A stretch of 5,185 nucleotides of DNA from DATLFQ01 sp035540915. GTDB lineage: Bacteria > Actinomycetota > Acidimicrobiia > Acidimicrobiales > GCA-2861595. A program made the position numbers and the translations under genes. This document shows, one piece after another, positions 1 to 5,142 of the stretch; within the stretch, counting starts at the first letter, position 1; each line of letters starts with the position of its first letter. Below the pieces are notes generated by a model, which ran no database searches, had not been told where the DNA came from, and was given only the letters and a program-made list of their open reading frames with translations. The stretch covers positions 1 to 5,185 of the forward strand of contig DATLFQ010000220.1 of the NCBI GenBank assembly GCA_035540915.1, in the 5' to 3' direction.

Positions 1-1
1 C

Positions 2-265
2 GAGCGGGCCCGCCAGGTCGAGCGCTACCTCTCGTCGGTCGCCGAGGAGCGGGCCGCGCTGGCGGCGACGTTCCCACAGGTGAGCAGCGCCCGGGCCGTC
101 GCCGGGGGCTGGGTGCCCGGCGTGCGGCTCCCGAGGCGCCTTCGCGACCACGACCCCCGGGACGACGGCGGGGACCCGTTCCGCTCCGCCCCGGACTTCG
201 CGGCACCGCGCCCAGGAAGGAAGAAGAGGTCCTTCCTCCGCAGGCCGTCCGAGTTCGGGGACTGA
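2..265 (+). CDS. C-terminal end of an unrecognised protein (5' partial)
   Basis: The frame is open from the window edge to a TGA at 263-265, giving the last 87 residues of a longer protein. Third codon positions are mostly G or C, which supports coding. The first 25 or so residues (ERARQVERYLSSVAEERAAL and onward) are charged and alanine-rich and look helical, possibly coiled coil. The rest is rich in Arg, Pro, Asp and Gly and looks disordered, with a basic stretch (GRKKRSFLRR) just before the end. A GTG at 80 could start a 61-residue ORF, but the same frame is open and codon-biased upstream of it, so I treat it as internal. I do not recognise the family and give no function. The gene lies 178 bases upstream of terC on the same strand. 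Confidence 0.6.
   Translation, partial: ERARQVERYLSSVAEERAALAATFPQVSSARAVAGGWVPGVRLPRRLRDHDPRDDGGDPFRSAPDFAAPRPGRKKRSFLRRPSEFGD
214..237 (+). repeat. Perfect 8-bp inverted repeat near the 3' end of the upstream gene
   Basis: AGGAAGGA (214-221) and TCCTTCCT (230-237) are exact reverse complements separated by an 8-base purine loop. They lie inside the last codons of the partial gene. No T-tract follows, so this is not a standard intrinsic terminator. The GGAAGGA part recurs exactly at 432-438 as the terC Shine-Dalgarno sequence, so the right arm is also complementary to that ribosome binding site. Function unknown; it may simply reflect Arg/Lys codon choice. Confidence 0.4.
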
Positions 266-274
266 CCGTCCCGC

Positions 275-283
275 TGCTACGGT
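275..283 (+). promoter_or_regulatory. Possible extended -10 promoter element for terC
   Basis: TGCTACGGT fits an extended -10 (TGN followed by TANNNT) just after the stop of the upstream gene. No convincing -35 is seen; the best-placed hexamer is TTCGGG at 254-259 with an 18-base spacer. Transcription would then start near 290, giving a leader of about 150 bases before terC. This is a sequence match only, and such short motifs occur by chance. Confidence 0.3.
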
Positions 284-411
284 CGGCGGCAGCTCTCGCC
301 ATGTCCGTGACGATGCACCGAGCTGACCCGCCGAGCCCGGGGGCGAGTGCGCCTCGACACGGGTCATCCACCGCCCGAGCGGGCACCGCAGTACCCGTGG
401 ACTCCCGCCCC
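284..411 (+). promoter_or_regulatory. Candidate structured 5' leader of terC (two nested stem-loops)
   Basis: The gap before terC folds on paper into two domains. Domain one pairs CGGCGG (284-289) with CCGCCG (328-333) and AGCTC (291-295) with GAGCT (320-324), with a small hairpin inside (CATGTC 300-305 against GAC and ATG 309-315, one base bulged). Domain two pairs GGGGC (340-344) with GCCCC (407-411) and GAGT (345-348) with ACTC (401-404). It then pairs CACGGGT (358-364) with ACCCGTG (393-399) and closes with the hairpin GCCC-GAGC-GGGC (373-384). Some bacterial terC/alx genes are controlled by the manganese-sensing yybP-ykoY riboswitch. I cannot match the conserved loops of that family here, so no class is assigned. 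GC-rich DNA forms chance helices, hence the low confidence. Confidence 0.33.
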
Positions 412-443
412 TCGCGCGCCCAGACCTCACCGGAAGGAATTTC

Positions 444-1487
444 ATGTTGCAGACGCTGACCGTCGCCGCCGCCGAAACGGCCGGCGACTTCGCCAGCTTC
501 GACGTGCCGTTGTGGGTCTGGGGCGCCCTCGTCGCCTTCCTGACCGTGCTCCTGGTGGGGGACCTGCTCATCGTGCACCGGACGGCCCACGCCATCACCC
601 TCCGGGAAGCGGCGATCGAGTCGGCGGTCTGGATCACCATCGGCGTCTCGTTCGCCTTCGTGATCCTGGCCTGGCAGGGCGGCGATGCCGCCGGCGAGTA
701 CCTGGCCGGCTACCTGATCGAGAAGAGCCTGTCGGTCGACAACGTCTTCGTCTGGGCCGTCATCATGGGGTACTTCGGCGTGCCCGCCAAGTACCAGTTC
801 CGGGTCCTGTTCTGGGGGATCTTCGGCGCCCTGGTGCTGCGGGCCATCTTCATCTTCGCCGGCGTGGCCCTGATCGAGCGCTTCGACTGGGTGCTGTACA
901 TCTTCGGGGCGTTCCTCATCGTGACGGCGGTACGCATCGCCCGCCACAGCGAGGCCGAGGTCCACCCGGACAAGAACCCGGTCCTGAAACTGGTCCGCAA
1001 GGTGGTGCCGTCCACCAACGAGTACGACGGGCAGAAACTGTTCACCGTCCGCAACGGCAAGCGCCTGGCCACACCGCTGTTCGCGGTGCTGATCCTGGTC
1101 GAGACGACCGACGTGGTCTTCGCCATCGACTCGATTCCTGCCATCCTGGCCGTCAGCCGCGAGCAGTTCATCGTCTTCGCCTCGAACGCGTTCGCCATCC
1201 TCGGCCTGCGGGCGCTGTACTTCTGCCTGGCCGGCATGGCCGGGAAGTTCCGCTACCTCAACGTCGGGCTGGGCGCCATCCTGGCCTTCGTCGGCGTGAA
1301 GATGCTGATCGTCGAGGTGTACCACTTCCCCACCTTCGCCAGCCTGGGCGTGATTGCCGCAGTCCTGACGGTGGCGATCGTCGCCTCGCTGCGGGCGGAC
1401 AAGCGTGACCACGCCCGGGGCGAGCCGCCCGACCCCATCGGCGACGCTCCCCCGGCCCCGGACGAGACGCCCTCTTCGCGCCCGTAG
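444..1487 (+). CDS. TerC/Alx-family integral membrane protein, probable metal (Mn) exporter
   Basis: The 347-residue product has about nine hydrophobic helices: roughly 22-45, 58-78, 95-112, 119-141, 144-165, 210-235, 243-265, 270-292 and 297-315. It carries the acidic membrane motifs of the family: EKSLSVDN (93-100) in helix 3 and ETTDVVFAIDS (220-230, with E220, D223 and D229) in helix 6, followed by FASNAFAILGLR (245-256). Family knowledge: members such as E. coli Alx and B. subtilis MeeF/MeeY have been linked to manganese export, including metallation of secreted enzymes, while TerC was first named for tellurite resistance. No other ter gene is present, so a metal-homeostasis role is more likely than tellurite resistance (inference). 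The tail after about residue 318 is hydrophilic, Pro- and Asp-rich and probably cytoplasmic. GGAAGGA (432-438) lies 5 bases before the ATG and decides the start. The length is normal and no key motif is missing. Confidence 0.93.
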   Translation: MLQTLTVAAAETAGDFASFDVPLWVWGALVAFLTVLLVGDLLIVHRTAHAITLREAAIESAVWITIGVSFAFVILAWQGGDAAGEYLAGYLIEKSLSVDNVFVWAVIMGYFGVPAKYQFRVLFWGIFGALVLRAIFIFAGVALIERFDWVLYIFGAFLIVTAVRIARHSEAEVHPDKNPVLKLVRKVVPSTNEYDGQKLFTVRNGKRLATPLFAVLILVETTDVVFAIDSIPAILAVSREQFIVFASNAFAILGLRALYFCLAGMAGKFRYLNVGLGAILAFVGVKMLIVEVYHFPTFASLGVIAAVLTVAIVASLRADKRDHARGEPPDPIGDAPPAPDETPSSRP

Positions 1488-1517
1488 GGAGCGCGGCGGG
1501 CCCCGGCACTGGTCGAG

Positions 1518-1799
1518 ATGGACATCGCGGCGTTCCAGGCGCTGATGGCGGCGACGTACGGCGAGCGGGACCGCCGGCGCGGCGTGCCGGCCACGGTGGC
1601 ATGGCTGGCCGAGGAGGTGGGCGAGCTGGCCCGGGCGGCCCGCAAGGGGACTTCCGAGGAGCAGCACGAGGAGCTGGGTGACGTGCTGGCCTGGCTCGCC
1701 TCCCTGGCCGACCAGCTGGGGCTCTCGCTGGCCGAAGCGGCGGGTCGCTACGCAGCCGGCTGCCCGCGGTGTGCGGCCACGCCCTGTGGCTGCTCCTGA
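1518..1799 (+). CDS. Small MazG-like nucleotide pyrophosphohydrolase with Cys-rich tail
   Basis: This is a 93-residue, single-domain, all-alpha NTP pyrophosphohydrolase of the MazG-like group. The metal-binding motif EExxE is seen as E32, E33 and E36 (AEEVGELARA) and the partner ExxD as E52 and D55 (EELGDVLAWL). Family members hydrolyse nucleoside triphosphates to monophosphate and pyrophosphate using Mg, often for house-cleaning of abnormal nucleotides; the substrate here cannot be read from sequence. The N-terminal segment (FQALMAATYGERDRRRG) resembles short MazG homologues of archaea and deep-branching bacteria. The C-terminus has four cysteines, C82, C85, C90 and C92 (CPRC-x4-CGC), likely a small zinc knuckle. 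The ATG at 1518 is the only reasonable start, but it has only a weak purine run (GGTCGAG) directly before it, 30 bases after the terC stop, so coupling to terC transcription is likely. The 3' end overlaps a possible antisense small ORF. Confidence 0.85.
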   Translation: MDIAAFQALMAATYGERDRRRGVPATVAWLAEEVGELARAARKGTSEEQHEELGDVLAWLASLADQLGLSLAEAAGRYAAGCPRCAATPCGCS

Positions 1800-1894
1800 C
1801 CCGCGCCGCCGGCCGACAGGAGCGAGTCGGTGTACCGCCGGCTGAGGATCCAGGCGGCCACGGCGACGACCAGGATCCAGCCGACCCCGATCAC
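1748..1894 (-). CDS. Possible small single-pass membrane protein downstream of asd
   Basis: On the minus strand a GTG at 1894, 24 bases after the asd stop and in the same frame, opens a 48-codon ORF ending at TAG (1750-1748). Residues 2-17 (IGVGWILVVAVAAWIL) form a plausible transmembrane helix, followed by the positive anchor SRRY and a polar tail. In codons 2-31 all 30 third positions are G or C, while 13 second positions are A or T. That is the pattern of real coding in this genome, and it weakens in the eight codons between the asd stop and the GTG. Against it: no Shine-Dalgarno sequence, small size, and residues 32-48 overlap the 3' end of mazG on the other strand. It could be a translationally coupled small protein or the remnant of a larger membrane gene. 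I do not recognise a family. Confidence 0.4.
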   Translation of the reverse strand: MIGVGWILVVAVAAWILSRRYTDSLLSAGGAGQEQPQGVAAHRGQPAA

Positions 1895-1918
1895 GAGGCA
1901 GACGCGACCGCTTGGCCG

Positions 1919-2932
1919 CTAGCGGCGGGCGAGCAGGACTTCGGCGATCTGCACGGTGTTGAGGGCGGCGCCCTTGCGGAGGTTGTCGCCGGAGACGAAG
2001 AAGGCCAGGCCCGACGCCACGCCGCTGTCCTCGCGGAGCCGGCCGACGTAGCAGGCGTCGGCGCCCGCCGCGACCTGGGGCGTGGGTACGTCCACCAGCT
2101 CGACGCCGGGGGCGGTGGCCAACAGCTCTCGGGCCCGGGCAACCGGCAGCGGCCGCTCGAACTCCGCGTTGACGCTCAGGGAGTGGCCGGTGAAGACGGG
2201 CACGCGAACGCACGTGGCCGACACGGCCAGGTCGGGGATCTCCAGGATCTTGCGGCTCTCGTCGCGCAGCTTGTGCTCCTCGACCGTCTCGTCGTCGACC
2301 AGGTCGCCGGCGAGCGGCAGGACGTTGAAGGCGATCGGAGCGACGTACTGCGTGGGCGGCGGGAACTCGACGGCGCCCCCGTCCCAGCTCAGCTCGACCG
2401 CCTTGTCCCAGGTGGCCCGGACCTGCTCGTCCAGCTCGGCGACCGCCGCCCGGCCGCCGCCCGAGACGGCCTGGTAGGTGGACACCACCAGGCGGCGCAG
2501 GCCGGCTTCGTCGTGGAGCACCTTCAGCGCCGGCATGGCCACCATGGTCGTGCAGTTCGGGTTGGCGACGATCCCCTTGGGCATCGAGTCCAGGGCGTGG
2601 GGGTTGACCTCGGCCACCACCAGGGGCACGTCGGGGTCCTTGCGCCACGCCGAGCTGTTGTCGACCACGACGGCGCCGGCCGAGGCGATCAGCGGTGCGT
2701 AGCGCCGGGAGGCGGTGGCCCCGTTGGAGCACAGGGCGATGTCGATGCCGGCGTAGTCGGCGCCCTCGGTGTCCTCCACCTCGACGTCCCCGCCAGCCCA
2801 CGGCAGGCGGCGCCCGGCCGACCGCGCCGTGCCGAAGAACCGCACGTCGTCGGCCGGGAAGGCCCGCTCGGCCAGGATCGCCCGGAGCACCTCGCCGACC
2901 TGGCCCGTCGCACCGAAGATCCCGACTCGCAT
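1919..2932 (-). CDS. asd: Aspartate-semialdehyde dehydrogenase
   Basis: This cytoplasmic enzyme reduces L-aspartyl-4-phosphate to L-aspartate-4-semialdehyde with NADPH, the second step of the aspartate pathway leading to diaminopimelate/lysine, threonine and methionine. The 337 residues match the usual length. An N-terminal Rossmann fold begins with GATGQVG (7-13), and SSAWR is at 93-97. The catalytic cysteine is C127 in NPNCTT, the active-site glutamine is Q154 in TYQAVSGGG, and R243 and H250 lie in RVPVFTGHS. The Cys-to-Gln (27) and Arg-to-His (7) spacings equal those of the E. coli enzyme (C135, Q162, R267, H274). The gene starts with ATG 43 bases after the lysC stop on the same strand, consistent with a lysC-asd operon. 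Only a weak GGGG lies just before the ATG, so its initiation may depend on the upstream gene. No internal promoter was recognised. Confidence 0.96.
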   Translation of the reverse strand: MRVGIFGATGQVGEVLRAILAERAFPADDVRFFGTARSAGRRLPWAGGDVEVEDTEGADYAGIDIALCSNGATASRRYAPLIASAGAVVVDNSSAWRKDPDVPLVVAEVNPHALDSMPKGIVANPNCTTMVAMPALKVLHDEAGLRRLVVSTYQAVSGGGRAAVAELDEQVRATWDKAVELSWDGGAVEFPPPTQYVAPIAFNVLPLAGDLVDDETVEEHKLRDESRKILEIPDLAVSATCVRVPVFTGHSLSVNAEFERPLPVARARELLATAPGVELVDVPTPQVAAGADACYVGRLREDSGVASGLAFFVSGDNLRKGAALNTVQIAEVLLARR

Positions 2933-2975
2933 GGCCCCAATGGTAGGCCAGCGGCCCCCGTGGCCAGCCGAGGAT

Positions 2976-3449
2976 TCAGGCCAGTTCGAAGGCCTTGTGC
3001 AACGACTCGACCGCCTGCTCGACCGCGTCCGCCCGGATCACGCACGAGATGCGGATGGGTGAGGTGGAGATCATCTCGATGTTGATGCCGGCCGCGGCCA
3101 GCGCCTCGAAGGTGGTGGCGGCCACGCCGGGGTGGGTCTTCATGCCGGCGCCGATGAGGGACACCTTGGCGATGTGGGCGTCGGCCAGCACGTCGGCCGC
3201 CCCGACCTCGGCGGCGTGGTCGCGGCAGGTGGCCAGGCTGACGGCCAGGTCCGACTTGGGCACCGTGAAGGAGATGTCGGTGGTCCCGCCCACCGACACG
3301 TTCTGCACGATCATGTCCATGTTGACGCCGGCGTCGGCCAGCAGCCGCACCAGCCGGGCGGCGATGCCGGGCCGGTCGGGCACATGGGTGACGGTGACCT
3401 TGGCCTCCGAGGTGTCGTGGACCACGGCGGTGACGATGGCTTGCTCCAA
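2976..3449 (-). CDS. lysC: Possible internally started aspartate kinase beta subunit
   Basis: Within lysC, codon 261 is TTG (minus strand 3449-3447), preceded by AGAGGGG (3464-3458) at a spacing of 8 bases, a far better ribosome binding site than that of lysC itself. Starting here gives 157 residues beginning LEQAIVTAVV and covering both ACT domains without the kinase domain. Known of the family: in Bacillus subtilis aspartokinase II and Corynebacterium glutamicum LysC, the same gene makes a beta subunit from an internal start at this boundary, and alpha and beta form the feedback-sensitive alpha2-beta2 enzyme. The corynebacterial beta start lies only a few residues upstream of the aligned position. 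The sequence evidence is the site and its location; expression is inferred. Confidence 0.45.
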   Translation of the reverse strand: MEQAIVTAVVHDTSEAKVTVTHVPDRPGIAARLVRLLADAGVNMDMIVQNVSVGGTTDISFTVPKSDLAVSLATCRDHAAEVGAADVLADAHIAKVSLIGAGMKTHPGVAATTFEALAAAGINIEMISTSPIRISCVIRADAVEQAVESLHKAFELA

Positions 3450-4229
3450 GGCGCTGGCCCCTCTCGAAGTGGTCTCGGTCCGGCGTGTCTCCACCTCGCC
3501 CGCGTCGACCGCCCAGGTGCCCGGCTCCCAGGTGAAGCTGGACCGCACGTGCAGGCGGACGCCGTGGGTACGGGCGTACTCGACGGCCCGCATGTCCGGC
3601 TTCGGGCAGCCGCTGGCGCACATCTCCAGCAGCTCCTCGTAGGACACGAAGCCCAGGCGCCTCGCGTCGGGCACCAGGCGGGGATCGGCGCTGAAGACGC
3701 CGGACACGTCGGTGTACAGCTCGCAGGAGTCTGCTCCGAGGGCGTGGGCCAGCGCCACGGCAGTGGTGTCCGAGCCGCCCCGGCCCAGGAACGTCACCTC
3801 GCGGTCCACCGACATGCCCTGGGCGCCGCCCACCACCGGCACCTGGCCGTCGGCCAGGGCGGCCCGCAGCCGCTCGCCCCGCACCTCCCGGATCTTGGCC
3901 CGGGTGTGGGAGGTGTCGGTGATGATCTCGGCCTGGCTGCCGGTGAAGCTGGTGGCCGGGCAGCCGGCGTCATCCAGGGCCATGGCGAGAAGGGCCATCG
4001 TCTTGCGCTCGCCGCCGGTGATGAGCATGTCCATCTCCCGGCCGGGGCGCCGGTCGGCCACCTGGCTGGCCAGGTGCAGCAGCTCGTCGGTCTCCTTGCC
4101 CATGGCGCTCACCACCACCACCACCTGGTTGCCGTGACGGCGCGTGCGGGCGACGTGGTCGGCCACGGCGCGGATCCGCTCCGCGTCGGCGACCGAGGTA
4201 CCACCGAACTTCTGCACGACGAGGGCCAC
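2976..4229 (-). CDS. lysC: Aspartate kinase (alpha subunit, full length)
   Basis: This cytoplasmic enzyme phosphorylates L-aspartate with ATP, the committed and feedback-regulated first step of the aspartate pathway. The 417-residue length fits actinobacterial LysC (about 421). The amino-acid kinase domain covers about 1-240: KFGGTSV (7-13), SAMGKETDELL (41-51), GGERKTMALLAMAL (72-85), FLGRGGSDTTAVALA (147-161) and YTDVSGVFSADPR (172-184). Two ACT domains follow (about 276-345 and 354-417), with QNVS (309-312), GTTDI (315-319) and GAGMKTHPGVAA (360-371). These are the regions that bind lysine and threonine in the Corynebacterium enzyme. Residues 205-213 (ASGCPKPDM) differ from the usual GAKVLxxR-type sequence. 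The start is GTG at 4229, giving the classic MALVVQKFGG N-terminus. No Shine-Dalgarno sequence precedes it and a -10-like TACGCT lies 11 bases upstream, so the transcript may have almost no leader. asd follows after 43 bases. Confidence 0.96.
   Translation of the reverse strand: MALVVQKFGGTSVADAERIRAVADHVARTRRHGNQVVVVVSAMGKETDELLHLASQVADRRPGREMDMLITGGERKTMALLAMALDDAGCPATSFTGSQAEIITDTSHTRAKIREVRGERLRAALADGQVPVVGGAQGMSVDREVTFLGRGGSDTTAVALAHALGADSCELYTDVSGVFSADPRLVPDARRLGFVSYEELLEMCASGCPKPDMRAVEYARTHGVRLHVRSSFTWEPGTWAVDAGEVETRRTETTSRGASALEQAIVTAVVHDTSEAKVTVTHVPDRPGIAARLVRLLADAGVNMDMIVQNVSVGGTTDISFTVPKSDLAVSLATCRDHAAEVGAADVLADAHIAKVSLIGAGMKTHPGVAATTFEALAAAGINIEMISTSPIRISCVIRADAVEQAVESLHKAFELA
3458..3464 (-). 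promoter_or_regulatory. Internal Shine-Dalgarno sequence within lysC
   Basis: On the minus strand this reads AGAGGGG, 8 bases before an in-frame TTG at the kinase/ACT boundary. It decides the proposed beta-subunit start. The codons that carry it (in SRGA) lie in the interdomain linker, where protein sequence is least constrained, so the base sequence could be kept for ribosome binding. Confidence 0.42.
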
Positions 4230-4240
4230 GGCGGTCGGCG

Positions 4241-4246
4241 AGCGTA
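4241..4246 (-). promoter_or_regulatory. Possible -10 box for lysC-asd
   Basis: The minus strand reads TACGCT, matching TANNNT, with 11 bases to the lysC GTG. Transcription would start about 4-5 bases before the GTG, giving a near-leaderless mRNA, consistent with the absence of a Shine-Dalgarno sequence. The hexamer at a 17-base spacer (CCTAGT) does not resemble a good -35. Confidence 0.33.
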
Positions 4247-4265
4247 CCGGGCGGAGGCCCTGAAC

Positions 4266-4271
4266 TAGGTT
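4266..4271 (+). promoter_or_regulatory. Possible -10 box for the cyclophilin gene (leaderless)
   Basis: TAGGTT fits TANNNT and ends 8 bases before the GTG at 4280, the distance expected if transcription starts at or next to the start codon. No Shine-Dalgarno sequence is present between them, which fits leaderless translation, common in Actinomycetota. No clear -35 is visible upstream, where the sequence belongs to the lysC promoter region. Confidence 0.4.
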
Positions 4272-4279
4272 GGCCCCTC

Positions 4280-5107
4280 GTGCCGTCCCCCAAGCGCGAA
4301 CGCCAGAAGCAGGGCCGCCAGTCCCGCCAGGAGCAGCTCCGAGCCCAGCAGCAGAAGGCCCGGGCCCGCAAGCGGGTGATCACCGGCGGAGCGATCGCCC
4401 TGGTCATCATCCTCGTGGCGCTGGTGTTCAGCCAGGGCGGGGACGACGACGACAACACCGACCTCTCCGCCGGGGACGACACCTCGTCCACCGCCCCCGA
4501 GGACACCACGGCCCCGGGCGAGCCCAGCAGCACCGCCCCGGCCGGAGGCGAGCCGCTGGCCTGCCCTCCGGCCGACGGCTCGGCCCAGAAGCGGATCGAC
4601 TTCCCGTCGCCTCCGCCCACCTGCATCGACCCGGCCAAGTCCTACTCGGCCACGGTCCAGACCGATGTCGGGTCGTTCACCATCGACCTCGACGACGAGA
4701 AGGCGCCGGCCACCGTCAACAACTTCGTCTTCCTGGCCCGGTACCAGTTCTACGACGACGTCCCGTTCCACCGGGTGATCCCCGGCTTCGTGGTGCAGGG
4801 CGGCGACGGCGAGAAGGGCGACGGCACCGGCGGGCCGGGGTACACCTTCGCCGACGAGCTGCCCAAGGCGGGCGAGTACGAGGTGGGCTCGGTGGCCATG
4901 GCCAACTCCGGGCCCGACACCAACGGCAGCCAGTTCTTCGTCGTGACCGGTCCCGAGGGCGCCGCCCTGCCGCCGAGCTACTCGCTGTTCGGCACCGTGG
5001 GCCCCGACGGCATGGCCGTCGTGAAGAAGATCGAGGCGGACGGCAGCACCGCTGGCACGCCCAAGGTCGTGCACAAGATCGTCGACGTCACCATCAACGA
5101 GTCCTGA
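4280..5107 (+). CDS. Membrane-anchored cyclophilin-type peptidyl-prolyl cis-trans isomerase
   Basis: The 275-residue product has a basic, probably cytoplasmic N-terminus (about 1-32, Arg/Lys/Gln-rich, helical), one transmembrane helix (about 33-50, GGAIALVIILVALVF), and an Asp/Ser/Thr/Pro-rich flexible linker (about 52-95). The cyclophilin domain is at about 121-273. Conserved motifs are FHRVIPGFVVQGGD (163-176) and MANSGPDTNGSQFFV (207-221). R165, F170, Q173, N209, Q218 and F220 correspond to human CypA R55, F60, Q63, N102, Q111 and F113. CypA W121 and H126 are not obvious in PPSYSLFG, as in many bacterial members. It likely speeds proline isomerisation in proteins outside the membrane. C95 and C115 flank a short segment between linker and domain and could form a disulfide. 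The GTG at 4280 is preceded by a -10-like box and no Shine-Dalgarno sequence. The gene is divergent from lysC and a related-looking gene follows after 35 bases. Confidence 0.92.
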   Translation: MPSPKRERQKQGRQSRQEQLRAQQQKARARKRVITGGAIALVIILVALVFSQGGDDDDNTDLSAGDDTSSTAPEDTTAPGEPSSTAPAGGEPLACPPADGSAQKRIDFPSPPPTCIDPAKSYSATVQTDVGSFTIDLDDEKAPATVNNFVFLARYQFYDDVPFHRVIPGFVVQGGDGEKGDGTGGPGYTFADELPKAGEYEVGSVAMANSGPDTNGSQFFVVTGPEGAALPPSYSLFGTVGPDGMAVVKKIEADGSTAGTPKVVHKIVDVTINES

Positions 5108-5142
5108 CCACCATCAGCGCCGACACCACGCGAGGAGCCCCC

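Noticed and set aside
80..265. Independent 61-residue gene starting at GTG 80
   Set aside because: The same frame is open and codon-biased upstream to the window edge and no good Shine-Dalgarno sequence precedes the GTG, so it is better read as the end of a longer gene.
284..411. Confident yybP-ykoY manganese riboswitch call
   Set aside because: The gene context fits, but I could not align the conserved loop sequences of that family, so only a generic structured leader is reported.
347..1408. Long plus-strand ORF overlapping terC
   Set aside because: Its product is almost all Arg, Gly, Pro and His with no fold-like pattern. It is the +1 shadow of terC, which has clear family motifs.
444..1487. 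Tellurite-resistance operon
   Set aside because: Only the TerC-family membrane protein is present, with no terD/E/Z-type or other ter genes nearby.
1800..1918. Bidirectional intrinsic terminator between convergent mazG and asd
   Set aside because: No GC stem followed by a T-run is visible on either strand; the stretch instead looks like coding sequence on the minus strand.
1769..3085. 438-codon plus-strand ORF antisense to asd
   Set aside because: It is open only because minus-strand GC-rich codons rarely give stops here. The product is Gly/Asp/Val/His-rich low complexity, while asd on the other strand has its catalytic residues at correct spacing.
2689..3621. 310-codon minus-strand ORF spanning the lysC-asd junction
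   Set aside because: It is a frame shadow of both genes with an Arg/Gly/His/Pro-rich product. The two real genes are intact, so no fusion or frameshift needs to be invoked.
3132..4268. His/Gly-rich plus-strand ORF antisense to lysC, with a run of five histidines
   Set aside because: The histidine run is the antisense of the Val-rich strand near the lysC N-terminus (NQVVVVVS). It is a shadow, not a metal-binding protein.
4265..5074. 269-codon minus-strand ORF antisense to the cyclophilin gene
   Set aside because: Low-complexity Gly/Val/Arg product with no motifs; the plus-strand frame carries the cyclophilin signature.
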